Assembly: GCA_021201665.1 (NCBI GenBank)
Contig: JAJQEO010000083.1
Location: 6,561-49,102, forward strand
DNA: 42,542 nt
Source: Lachnospiraceae bacterium
GTDB taxonomy: Bacteria; Bacillota; Clostridia; Lachnospirales; Lachnospiraceae
Direction: 5' to 3'
The translations under genes were made by a program, and so were the position numbers. The notes under the pieces were generated by a model. The model was given only the letters and a program-made list of their open reading frames with translations, had not been told where the DNA came from and ran no database searches. Below, in pieces: positions 25,321-32,934 of this stretch; within the stretch, counting starts at the first letter, position 1, and each line of letters starts with the position of its first letter.

Positions 25321-25426
25321 GATTGGTGGGTGACAAACCCAATTTTCATTCAGGGTACCGTCTCAACAGCACATCGAATTCTCAAAATGACAAATAAACT
25401 GGATAAACAATGGTTTCAGACCCTTC

Positions 25427-25461
25427 AGAAGCAGGAGTGAGCGCCCCCTGCTTCTTTTTTT
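25427..25461 (+). terminator. intrinsic terminator
   Basis: Perfect 9-bp stem AGAAGCAGG / CCTGCTTCT (25427-25435, 25447-25455) followed by a run of T to 25461. It lies about 107 nt after the small gene and isolates the pst operon from it. Confidence 0.85.
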
Positions 25462-25484
25462 ATGCACAGAGCCGGGCGAGGCAT

Positions 25485-25505
25485 ATCCCATGCGAAGCGT
25501 AGGAT
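25485..25505. repeat. diverged copy of the 39-bp repeat hairpin
   Basis: ATCCCATGC, GAA, GCGTAGGAT: identical to the hairpin at 15-35 except for one base in the right arm. A second triloop hairpin (CCCGCAATC, AGA, GATTGGGGG; one mismatch) follows within 30 bp. The flanks GGGCGAGG-CATATCCC also match the array at 1-128. Confidence 0.7.
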
Positions 25506-25553
25506 ACCCGCGCCCCGCAATCAGAGATTGGGGGCATAACTCGGCGAGGGAAT

Positions 25554-25624
25554 TTTACATTCGCTTTAAATTCTTTACCCTCAATTTACCGATTTTTTAC
25601 ATAAGAAGGATTATGTATTTTACA
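25554..25624 (+). promoter_or_regulatory. Pho box array upstream of pstS
   Basis: TTTACA-like hexamers stand at 25554 (TTTACA), 25565 (TTTAAA), 25574 (TTTACC), 25585 (TTTACC) and 25596 (TTTACA), with successive steps of 11, 9, 11 and 11 bp, plus TTTACA at 25619. Direct hexamers at 11-bp steps are the pattern bound by PhoB/PhoP response regulators of Firmicutes (TT-A/T/C-ACA). A response regulator of that family is encoded at 30581. This predicts induction in phosphate starvation. Confidence 0.8.
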
Positions 25625-25639
25625 TAGCAGACTTAAAAT
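25611..25639 (+). promoter_or_regulatory. predicted pstS promoter
   Basis: TTATGT (25611-25616), 17 bp, TAAAAT (25634-25639). The -35 is poor, which is usual for a Pho-activated promoter, and it lies just downstream of the Pho box array. The transcript would begin near 25646. Confidence 0.5.
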
Positions 25640-25732
25640 GGGTCTCGTAATGAGGCACCGGAAAACGAAACAGTGGAAAGGATAAGTCCTCGGTATAAAA
25701 TAGTTCTTAGAGAAAAGAAGGAGACAATTATT

Positions 25733-26620
25733 ATGAAGAGAAAAGCAATTGCAGCTGTAATCGCAGCAATGATGGCAGCAAGTCTTGGAACAACGGCTCT
25801 GGCAGATGCCTCGGGAGATATCGTAGTATGCTCAAGAGAAGACGGATCTGGTACACGCGGCGCGTTCATCGAGCTGGTCGGCGTAGAGCAGAAGGATGAG
25901 GACGGCAATAAGGTAGATATGACGACGGAAGCAGCTGAGATCACCAACAGCACAGCAGCCATGATGACCAAGGTGGCCGGTGATGAGAACGCAATCGGGT
26001 ACATCTCCCTGGGTTCCCTCGACGACAGCGTGACAGCTGTTGCGATCGACGGAGTAGAGGCTACGGTTGAGAACGTAGAGTCCGGTGATTACACCGTGGT
26101 TCGTCCGTTCAACATCCTGACTATGGAAGAGGTCAGCGAAGAGGCACAGGATTTCATTGATTTCATCCTCAGCGAGGAAGGCCAGGCAGTCATAGCTGAC
26201 AACGGTTATATCGCGCTTGGCGACGCGGAGCCGTTCACAGGCGGCAGCGTATCCGGCAAGGTGGTCGTAGGCGGTTCTTCTTCTGTGACTCCGGTAATGG
26301 AGAAGCTGGCAGAGGCTTATGCCGAGGTCAATGCGGATCTGGAGATCGAGGTGATGCAGAGCGATTCCACCACAGGCGTTACTTCCACGATTGATGGCAA
26401 TTATGACATCGGCATGGCTTCCAGAGAGCTGAAGGAAGAGGAAGAGGCAGAAGGGATATCCTCTACCATGATCGCGCAGGACGGCATCGCGGTGATCGTG
26501 AACAATGAGAGCGGTATCACAGATCTGACCACCGAGCAGGTTATGCTCATCTACACAGGCGAGATCACGACCTGGGAAGAGCTTGCGGAGCTTCAGGCAG
26601 CTGAGACTGAGGCAGAGTGA
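25733..26620 (+). CDS. pstS: phosphate ABC transporter substrate-binding protein PstS, circularly permuted
   Basis: Captures phosphate for the Pst transporter. The 295-aa product has the parts of PstS in swapped order. After a signal peptide (1-24, ending ALA-D) come, at 28-162, the motifs that normally form the second half: SREDGSGTRGAF, EITNSTAAMMTKV, NAIGYISLGSL and FNIL...EEAQDFIDFILS. Then at 175-284 follow the normal first half: GGSSSVTPVMEKLAEAY, DIGMASRELK, IAQDGIAVIVN and LTTEQVMLIYTGEITTWEEL. Each half occurs once, so the binding protein is complete but permuted. No lipobox Cys is present; cleavage would be by signal peptidase I. AAGGAG lies before the ATG at 25733. It heads the pst operon under a Pho box. 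Confidence 0.9.
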   Translation: MKRKAIAAVIAAMMAASLGTTALADASGDIVVCSREDGSGTRGAFIELVGVEQKDEDGNKVDMTTEAAEITNSTAAMMTKVAGDENAIGYISLGSLDDSVTAVAIDGVEATVENVESGDYTVVRPFNILTMEEVSEEAQDFIDFILSEEGQAVIADNGYIALGDAEPFTGGSVSGKVVVGGSSSVTPVMEKLAEAYAEVNADLEIEVMQSDSTTGVTSTIDGNYDIGMASRELKEEEEAEGISSTMIAQDGIAVIVNNESGITDLTTEQVMLIYTGEITTWEELAELQAAETEAE

Positions 26621-26638
26621 TCCGGGTAATAATAGAAT

Positions 26639-26734
26639 GATCGAAACTGTGAAGGTACAGAACAGTTATTGATCGAAGCTGTGAAGGTGCAGAACAGTTA
26701 CCGATCGAAACTGTGAAGGAACAAAACAGTTAAA
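26639..26734 (+). repeat. 32-bp tandem repeat, three copies, in the pstS-pstC spacer
   Basis: Units 26639-26670, 26671-26702 and 26703-26734, each starting GATCGAA and ending ACAGTTA plus two bases, differ at a few positions. Each contains AACTGT ... ACAGTT arms (6 bp, one wobble in the second copy) around an 11-nt segment. The core is related to the single copies at 9967 and 16451. Confidence 0.85.
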
Positions 26735-26803
26735 ACGACCGGCAAATAAAATACTCTGAATGAACCTGAAAGAATGGGAAAGAACTTTATATAGCAGACT
26801 GAA

Positions 26804-26840
26804 GGCACCAGCCACATGGGGAACCGATCTGGCTGGTGCC
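26804..26840 (+). promoter_or_regulatory. stable hairpin between pstS and pstC
   Basis: Perfect 11-bp stem GGCACCAGCCA / TGGCTGGTGCC with a 15-nt loop and no T-run. It is likely a transcript-processing or partial-termination element that keeps pstS mRNA more abundant than the permease part, as expected for solute-binding protein genes. Together with the tandem repeats it fills the 358-bp spacer before the pstC start at 26979. Confidence 0.6.
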
Positions 26841-26978
26841 GCTGCCGTAATGTACGGATCAGTTATATCAAAAGTGTTTTCACAAAGACATTTTCAGAAA
26901 GACGCCTGCGCGTCTGTATAGACTGCTAAACGAGAAAACGTTTTGCATACAGTGTTTTATATACATGAAGGAGAGAGT

Positions 26979-27836
26979 ATGACACAGAAATTCACTGAAA
27001 AGGCATTTCGAATCGTATTTCTGATCGCGGCCTGCTTTTCGATTCTGGCCGTCGCCCTGATCTGTGTATTCCTTTTTGCCAACGGCATTCCGACCATGGT
27101 AAAAATCGGGATTCCGGACTTTCTGCTGGGTACGACCTGGAAGCCATCCAATAATATTTACGGCATTTTGCCATTTATTCTCGGCAGTATTTACGTCACG
27201 GCCGGCTCCATCGTAATCGGAGTGCCGATAGCGATGCTGACCGCGATCTTTCTGGCGTTTTATTGTCCGAAGCGGATTTACACGCCGATGAAGTCCATGA
27301 TCAATCTGCTCGCGGGCATTCCGTCCGTGGTATACGGTTTCTTCGGCATGGTCTGGATTGTACCGATGATGAAATCCATCATCGGAAGCTCAGGAAGCAC
27401 GATGCTGACTGCGTGTATCCTTCTGGGAATTATGATTCTCCCGACGGTGATCGGTGTGATGGAGCCCGCGCTTAAGAGCGTGCCGGAGAGTTATTATGAA
27501 GGCTCCCTTGCTTTGGGAGCCACCCATGAGCGCAGCGTATTCTGCATCATTCTGCCGGCGGCGAAATCCGGTGTGATCGCGGGCATCGTTCTCGGAATCG
27601 GCCGCTCGATCGGGGAAACCATGGCGGTCATCATGGTTGCAGGTAATCAGACCTGGATGCCGCAGGGACTTTTAAAGGGCGTGCGTACTATGACCGCAAA
27701 TATTGTTATTGAGATGGGATATGCGTCCGGACTGCACAGGCAGGCATTAATCGCTACCGGTGTGGTGCTGTTTGTCTTCATCCTGATCATTAACCTGAGC
27801 GTATCCCTTCTGAAGAGGAGGAGCGAGCATGAGTAA
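26979..27836 (+). CDS. pstC: phosphate ABC transporter permease PstC
   Basis: One of two inner permease subunits of the phosphate importer. The 285-aa product has six predicted membrane helices (first at about 9-32) and the cytoplasmic coupling loop SYYEGSLALGATHERSVFCIILPAAKSG, contacting PstB. NGIPTM, LAGIPSVVYGFFG and GIGRSIGETMAV are typical PstC motifs. ATG at 26979 is preceded by GAAGGAG; the frame opens earlier at 26943 without a ribosome site. It overlaps pstA by 8 bp. Confidence 0.95.
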   Translation: MTQKFTEKAFRIVFLIAACFSILAVALICVFLFANGIPTMVKIGIPDFLLGTTWKPSNNIYGILPFILGSIYVTAGSIVIGVPIAMLTAIFLAFYCPKRIYTPMKSMINLLAGIPSVVYGFFGMVWIVPMMKSIIGSSGSTMLTACILLGIMILPTVIGVMEPALKSVPESYYEGSLALGATHERSVFCIILPAAKSGVIAGIVLGIGRSIGETMAVIMVAGNQTWMPQGLLKGVRTMTANIVIEMGYASGLHRQALIATGVVLFVFILIINLSVSLLKRRSEHE

Positions 27837-28677
27837 AAGCATCGATTATTTGAAACATCATCCGATCTCCGCGATCGTCAAATGTCTGGTCTGGCTGGCC
27901 GCGATTGTTACGGCGGTCGTACTGGTTTTCATTGTCGGATTTATCCTGGTAAAGGGCGTTCCAAACCTGAAGCCGAGCCTTTTTGCCCTGAAATATACGT
28001 CAGATAATGTTTCCCTGATGCCGGCATTGATCAACACCTTGATTATCACTCTGCTGGCACTGGTAGTGGCGGTTCCGGTGGGCATTTTCGCGGCGATTTT
28101 CCTCGTGGAATACGCGAAAAAGGGAAGTAAGCTGGTCAGCCTGGTCCGGATTACCGCAGAGACGCTCTCCGGCATTCCTTCCATCGTATTTGGTCTGTTT
28201 GGACTGCTGTTCTTCACGACCACGCTGGGATGGGGATTTTCTCTGATGTCGGGCGCGTTTACACTTGTGATTATGATCCTGCCTCTGATCATGCGTACCA
28301 CGGAGGAAGCTCTGCTTGCCGTGCCGGATGCATACCGCGAAGCCTCTTATGGCGTGGGCGCCGGGAAGCTGCGTACGATTTTCCGCGTTGTTCTGCCGAC
28401 GGGGATCCCCGGAATCCTCTCCGGAGTCGTGCTGGCGACCGGACGAATCGTCGGTGAGACAGCGGCTCTGCTTTATACGGCCAGCACCGTCGCACAGGTA
28501 CCGAGCAGCCTGTTTGGCAGCGGCCGGACCCTGGCGGTTCATATGTACGTGCTTTCCAACGAAGGCCTCCATATGGGGGAGGCATACGCCACAGCGGTCG
28601 TCCTGATTGTGCTGGTACTGGCTCTCAATGGGCTTTCATCCATGTGTGCCGGCCTGCTTATGAAAGGGCAGAAATAA
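27829..28677 (+). CDS. pstA: phosphate ABC transporter permease PstA
   Basis: Second permease subunit. 282 aa, six helices, with the PstA-typical LSGIPSIVFGLFGLLFF, AYREASYGVGAGKLRTIFRVVLPTGIPG (EAA-like loop) and GRIVGETAALLYTA. It overlaps the pstC stop by 8 bp (translational coupling). A 112-nt spacer with a weak AGGCTG/CAGCCT hairpin follows before pstB. Confidence 0.96.
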   Translation: MSKSIDYLKHHPISAIVKCLVWLAAIVTAVVLVFIVGFILVKGVPNLKPSLFALKYTSDNVSLMPALINTLIITLLALVVAVPVGIFAAIFLVEYAKKGSKLVSLVRITAETLSGIPSIVFGLFGLLFFTTTLGWGFSLMSGAFTLVIMILPLIMRTTEEALLAVPDAYREASYGVGAGKLRTIFRVVLPTGIPGILSGVVLATGRIVGETAALLYTASTVAQVPSSLFGSGRTLAVHMYVLSNEGLHMGEAYATAVVLIVLVLALNGLSSMCAGLLMKGQK

Positions 28678-28789
28678 AAAAAGCTGCCCAGTGAGGCTGG
28701 ATGCAGAATCAGCCTGCTTCTCAGATTTCGGAAGTAGAAATGCCGGAATGAAATCAGAATGCCGTAATTAAGTGAGAGGAAAAGATGAG

Positions 28790-29539
28790 ATGGGAAAAAT
28801 AGACATTAAAAATACAGATCTGTATTACGGGGATTTTCACGCACTGAAAAATATCAACCTCGAAATCCCCGCGAACAAGATTACTGCCTTTATCGGGCCG
28901 AGCGGATGCGGTAAATCAACGCTTTTAAAATCCTTAAACCGCATGAACGACCTGGTGGAGGGCTGTAAAATCACCGGTGAAATCACACTGGACGGTGAGG
29001 ATATTTATGGAAACATGGATGTGAATCACCTGAGAAAACGTGTCGGGATGGTTTTCCAGAAGGCCAACCCGTTCCCGATGAGTATCTATGATAATGTGGC
29101 CTACGGCCCCCGGACGCATGGCATCCGCAGCAAGGCGAAGCTGGACGCAATCGTAGAGAAAGCATTGCGTGACGCGGCGATCTGGGACGAGGTCAAGGAT
29201 CGTCTCAAAAAGAGCGCGCTGGGCATGTCCGGCGGGCAGCAGCAGAGACTCTGCATCGCCAGAGCCCTCGCGGTAGAGCCGGAGGTACTCCTCATGGATG
29301 AATCCACCTCCGCGCTGGATCCGATTTCGACCTCGAGAATCGAGGATCTGGTCATTGAACTGAAAGAAAAATACACCATCGCGATGGTTACACACAACAT
29401 GCAGCAGGCAGCACGAATCTCCGATAAAACAGCGTTTTTCCTTCTCGGTGAAATGATTGAGTTTGACGATACGACGACCCTGTTCTCCATGCCGAAGAAC
29501 AAAAAAACAGAAGAATACATTACGGGGAGGTTTGGCTGA
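28790..29539 (+). CDS. pstB: phosphate ABC transporter ATP-binding protein PstB
   Basis: ATPase that powers phosphate import. 249 aa with Walker [10 protein letters not shown] (near 34-42), Q-loop [17 protein letters not shown], signature [15 protein letters not shown], Walker [13 protein letters not shown] and the H-loop TH, plus the PstB-specific [11 protein letters not shown]-terminus. ATG at 28790 was chosen after AGAGGAAAAG; a GTG at 28772 is in frame. Two bases separate its stop from phoU. Confidence 0.97.
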   Translation: MGKIDIKNTDLYYGDFHALKNINLEIPANKITAFIGPSGCGKSTLLKSLNRMNDLVEGCKITGEITLDGEDIYGNMDVNHLRKRVGMVFQKANPFPMSIYDNVAYGPRTHGIRSKAKLDAIVEKALRDAAIWDEVKDRLKKSALGMSGGQQQRLCIARALAVEPEVLLMDESTSALDPISTSRIEDLVIELKEKYTIAMVTHNMQQAARISDKTAFFLLGEMIEFDDTTTLFSMPKNKKTEEYITGRFG

Positions 29540-29541
29540 TT

Positions 29542-30228
29542 ATGAGAGATCGATTTGTGGAAAAACTGGACCAGCTGCAAAAGGAGCTGCTGGAAATGGG
29601 AATGCTCTGCGAAGAGGCGATAATGGATACGTATCGTCTGCTGACCACCGCAGAGAACCGGGAGAGTCTGACGGAGGAAATTGACCGCCTGGAAAACGAG
29701 ATTGACGGGAAGGAGCAGTCTATCGAATCTATTTGCCTGCAGCTGCTTCTGCGCCAGCAGCCGGTTGCTTCTGACCTGCGCCGCATTTCGGCGGCCATGA
29801 AAATGATTACCGATCTGGAGCGGATCGGCGACCAGGCGACCGATATCGCGGAAATTATGAAAACGGGCAGTATTGATGTGCCGGTGAAGGGTGTGGCAAT
29901 CACGCAGATGGCAGAATTTACAGTCGGCATGTTGAATAAAAGTGTCGAAGCTTATGTAAACCGTGACCTGGAGCTTGCAAAGGAAGTGATTGAGAGCGAC
30001 GATCAGCTTGACGCGATGTTCCTGGAAATGCGCCGGACGCTGACGGAGCCGGAAACCAGCAGCCAGTTTAACAGCGACCAGATTCTCGACCTTCTGATGA
30101 TCGCGAAATATTACGAGCGGATCGGCGACCACGCGACCAACATCGGGGAGTGGGTGGAGTTTTCCCTGACCGGCGTGCACAGGCAGGGGAAAAAGGTGTA
30201 CCGGGTGTTTGGGACGTATGGACAGTAG
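29542..30228 (+). CDS. phoU: phosphate-specific transport system accessory protein PhoU
   Basis: Couples Pst transport to the sensor kinase and limits phosphate uptake. 228 aa, two three-helix PhoU repeats, each with the characteristic metal-binding stretch: MKMITDLERIGDQATDIAEI (about 93-112) and MIAKYYERIGDHATNIGEW (about 192-210). A GGGGAGG site lies in the end of pstB. It is the last gene of the pst transcription unit before the inverted repeat at 30244. Confidence 0.95.
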   Translation: MRDRFVEKLDQLQKELLEMGMLCEEAIMDTYRLLTTAENRESLTEEIDRLENEIDGKEQSIESICLQLLLRQQPVASDLRRISAAMKMITDLERIGDQATDIAEIMKTGSIDVPVKGVAITQMAEFTVGMLNKSVEAYVNRDLELAKEVIESDDQLDAMFLEMRRTLTEPETSSQFNSDQILDLLMIAKYYERIGDHATNIGEWVEFSLTGVHRQGKKVYRVFGTYGQ

Positions 30229-30243
30229 TGTTTATAACCGGAC

Positions 30244-30393
30244 GAGCCAGCCTGCCACAGGGACCCCTCGGACACGCTCTCGCTTATAAAACAACGCAGC
30301 GGTACTAGGCTCAACCTTCGCCTTGCGGCTCGGTTTCGCCAAGGACCGGCGTTGTTTTGAATAGTCCTCGGTCCCCCTGTGGCAGTCTGGCTC
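30244..30393. repeat. 150-bp imperfect inverted repeat after phoU
   Basis: Outer arms of 30 bp (30244-30273 and 30364-30393) pair imperfectly (GAGCCAG.CTGCCACAGGG with CCCTGTGGCAG.CTGGCTC); inner arms of 10 bp (30288-30297 AAAACAACGC and 30349-30358 GCGTTGTTTT) pair perfectly. The middle is GC-rich with further small inverted repeats. No long T-run follows, so it is not a simple terminator. It may be a MITE-like element or a structured RNA. The surrounding spacer (30229-30580) otherwise holds only the promoter at 30457. Confidence 0.65.
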
Positions 30394-30456
30394 TGATTTT
30401 CTCTTGCCGGAAGGATGCCTGTTGTTTTGGAGTTGGAAAGAAACGAAAGAAAAGAC

Positions 30457-30485
30457 TTGAATTTTTGCGGTTGTATGCATAGAAT
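30457..30485 (+). promoter_or_regulatory. predicted sigma-A promoter for the response regulator and kinase
   Basis: TTGAAT (30457-30462), 17 bp, TAGAAT (30480-30485). It lies about 95 bp upstream of the response regulator start, so the two-component genes can be expressed separately from pst. No Pho box was seen here. Confidence 0.55.
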
Positions 30486-30580
30486 GTCTGTTGAGGAGAG
30501 CGGGGCCTGGGGTGAATGCCCCGGGTGTTTTTCCTGACAGTGACAGCAGTAATTACCGAAAACGAAAGTGGGGAACCGGG

Positions 30581-31261
30581 ATGGCTCTTATTTATGTGGT
30601 TGAGGATGATGAAAATATCCGGGAGATTGAGCTTTTTGCTCTTAAGAACGCGGGATATGAGGTGCAGGGATTTGACTGTGCCTCTGCTTTTTATGTCAGG
30701 CTGAAGGACCGTTTGCCGTCTCTGGCACTGCTGGATATCATGCTGCCGGACGAGGGCGGGCTGGAGATTGTCAAAAAGCTGCGTCTTTCCGCGCGGACGC
30801 GCAAGCTTCCGATCATTCTCGTGACTGCAAAGACCTCGGAGATCGACAAGGTGAAGGGACTGGATATCGGGGCGGATGATTATATTACGAAGCCGTTTGG
30901 CGTGATGGAGCTGATCTCGCGTGTCAAGGCGCTGATGAGGCGCACGACGGACATGGAGGAGGAACGTCTCATTCGTCTGGACGGGATTTTTATGGACGAT
31001 GAGAAAAGAGCGGTTTTTGTGGACGATGTGCCGGTGGAACTGACCTTTAAGGAGTACGAGCTGCTGAAGCTCCTCCTGTTGAACGCGGGCATTGTGGTGT
31101 CCAGGGAAATGATCCTCGATCGCGTGTGGGGGACGGACTTTGAGGGAGAATCCAGGACTCTCGATATGCATATCAAGACCCTGCGCCAGAAGCTGGGCAG
31201 GGCCGGAACGATGATACGGACTGTGCGCAATGTCGGATATATGCTGAACAGTGAAAAATAA
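30581..31261 (+). CDS. PhoB/PhoP-family response regulator
   Basis: 226 aa. Receiver domain with EDD at 8-10, phospho-acceptor D52 (LLDIMLPDEGG) and KPFG lysine near 102; then an OmpR/PhoB winged-helix domain (VPVELTFKEYELLKLLLLNAG, SREMILDRVWGTDFEGESRTLDMHIKTLRQKL, IRTVRNVGYML). It is the natural partner of the kinase at 31369 and the likely reader of the Pho box upstream of pstS. ATG at 30581 follows AGTGGGG; a longer frame from 30491 lacks a site. Assignment as the phosphate regulator rests on position. Confidence 0.92.
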   Translation: MALIYVVEDDENIREIELFALKNAGYEVQGFDCASAFYVRLKDRLPSLALLDIMLPDEGGLEIVKKLRLSARTRKLPIILVTAKTSEIDKVKGLDIGADDYITKPFGVMELISRVKALMRRTTDMEEERLIRLDGIFMDDEKRAVFVDDVPVELTFKEYELLKLLLLNAGIVVSREMILDRVWGTDFEGESRTLDMHIKTLRQKLGRAGTMIRTVRNVGYMLNSEK

Positions 31262-31368
31262 CCGCTGCGGCCAGCCGGATGATCTCATTCCGGCAGTGCA
31301 GGAACATGTTTTGACTAACTGGCATTTATCATCAGAATGCTTTGGATAAAAAAGGGGATACTACCGGT

Positions 31369-32688
31369 ATGAAAAAGAAAATCAACAGATACCTGGTCCT
31401 GACCGTTTTTGCGGCGCTTGTGGCAACGCTTATCATAGCGGTTGCCATTTTTCGTAATATGTATAAAAATCAGGTTCTCTCAGAAATGCGGACCTGCGCG
31501 GCCCTGATCAACAGCCTGACGACTTCGGAGGAGGAGCTTGCCGCGCAGTATACGGAGGATGTGGCGGGGCTGCGCATTACGCTGATTGATGAGGACGGTT
31601 CCGTTTTGTATGACAGTGACGTGGACGGCACGCTGGAAAATCACGCGGATCGGGAAGAGGTGCAGGAAGCGGAAGCAGAGGGAGAGGGCTGGACGACCCG
31701 CTATTCGGACTCCCTGGATTCGGAGCTGTATTATTACGCGGTAAAAAGGGACGACGGCTTGATTCTGCGCATCAGCAAAGAAGAAGCCAGCATCTGGGGA
31801 ATTTTCACCGGCACGCTGACCGGAATTTTTATTGTGGCAGTGGTGATGTTCCTGGCGTGTATGTTTCTTGCCCGCACGATTACCGCCAGCATTGTCCATC
31901 CGATAGAAAAAATAGCTGCCAATATCGACAGCGTCAGTGCCGAAGGGATTTACGAGGAGCTTGTGCCATTTGTGATGACGATCCGCGCACAGCATGAGGA
32001 TATCTTAAAGAGCGCGAAAATGCGGCAGGAATTCACCGCGAACGTATCGCATGAGCTGAAAACACCTCTGACCTCCATTTCCGGGTACGCAGAGCTGATC
32101 GAGACCGGGATTGCCGGAGAGAAGGATGTACAGCATTTTGCTCATGAAATTCATCGCAGCGCACAGCGGCTGCTGACCATGATCAATGACATTATCCGCC
32201 TCTCAGAGCTGGATTCCGACAAAATGAGCCTGGCCGCTGCTGAGGTGGATCTCTACGCGGTCGCCTCCGCGTGTGTGGAGGGTCTCCGCATGAATGCGCA
32301 GAAAAACCATATTTCGATTCGGTGCTCAGGCAGTCCGTGCGTGATTCAGGGCGACAAAAGCATGCTGGAGGAGCTCATCTATAACCTTTGTGACAATGCA
32401 ATCCGCTACAATAAGCCGCACGGCTCTGTGGAAGTCACGGTGGAAGAACAGAATGACCACATTGTGCTGCGGGTGAAGGACACCGGCATCGGAATCCCTG
32501 AAGAGAGCCAGGATCGAGTCTTTGAGCGCTTTTACTGCGTAGACAAGAGCCGTTCCAAAAATACCGGAGGAACCGGTCTGGGACTTGCCATCGTGAAGCA
32601 TATCGTTGCGCAGCACAATGCACGGATTGAGCTTAAGAGTAAAGTGGGAGAGGGCACTGAGATTACGGTATTGTTTGAGAAACTTTAA
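31369..32688 (+). CDS. PhoR-like sensor histidine kinase
   Basis: 439 aa, membrane bound: helix at about 8-28, an extracytoplasmic sensor of about 110 residues, a second helix near 145-175, a short linker, HisKA with the phospho-His in NVSHELKTPLTSISGYAEL (H228) and a HATPase domain (NLCDNAIRYNKPHG, DTGIGIPEESQDRVFERFY, GGTGLGLAIVKHIV). With PhoU and Pst it should report phosphate status to the response regulator. ATG at 31369 has AAAGGGG upstream; a TTG at 31342 is a weaker choice. Confidence 0.92.
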   Translation: MKKKINRYLVLTVFAALVATLIIAVAIFRNMYKNQVLSEMRTCAALINSLTTSEEELAAQYTEDVAGLRITLIDEDGSVLYDSDVDGTLENHADREEVQEAEAEGEGWTTRYSDSLDSELYYYAVKRDDGLILRISKEEASIWGIFTGTLTGIFIVAVVMFLACMFLARTITASIVHPIEKIAANIDSVSAEGIYEELVPFVMTIRAQHEDILKSAKMRQEFTANVSHELKTPLTSISGYAELIETGIAGEKDVQHFAHEIHRSAQRLLTMINDIIRLSELDSDKMSLAAAEVDLYAVASACVEGLRMNAQKNHISIRCSGSPCVIQGDKSMLEELIYNLCDNAIRYNKPHGSVEVTVEEQNDHIVLRVKDTGIGIPEESQDRVFERFYCVDKSRSKNTGGTGLGLAIVKHIVAQHNARIELKSKVGEGTEITVLFEKL

Positions 32689-32710
32689 ATCTTTTTTAAT
32701 ATTCCCCTAC

Positions 32711-32739
32711 TTGACTAATTTCACGGAATAGTGCAATAT
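32711..32739 (+). promoter_or_regulatory. possible promoter for the L,D-transpeptidase gene
   Basis: TTGACT (32711-32716), 17 bp, CAATAT (32734-32739). The -10 matches at four of six positions, and the gene starts about 195 bp downstream, so this is tentative. The 246-bp spacer shows nothing else. Confidence 0.35.
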
Positions 32740-32934
32740 TAATTACCAGTTATGGCAAACAGTGTTGATCATAACAGACTGTGTTATTCCTGAGGCAGGA
32801 TCTGTGTGTGGTTTTTAAAAGAACATAAACACAGTATGGGTTATGCCTGAAGGATGATATAGATTACTGCTCATGACAAAGAGAATGGCGCAGGCGATTG
32901 CATAGATTATAAAACAGAAGGGCAAGGGGAAAGA

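Noticed and set aside
26804..26840. Intrinsic terminator after pstS
   Set aside because: The stem is strong but no T-run follows, and the pst operon continues downstream.
29101..30180. 359-aa open frame on the minus strand
   Set aside because: It lies opposite pstB and phoU, both certain genes, and has no protein-family features.
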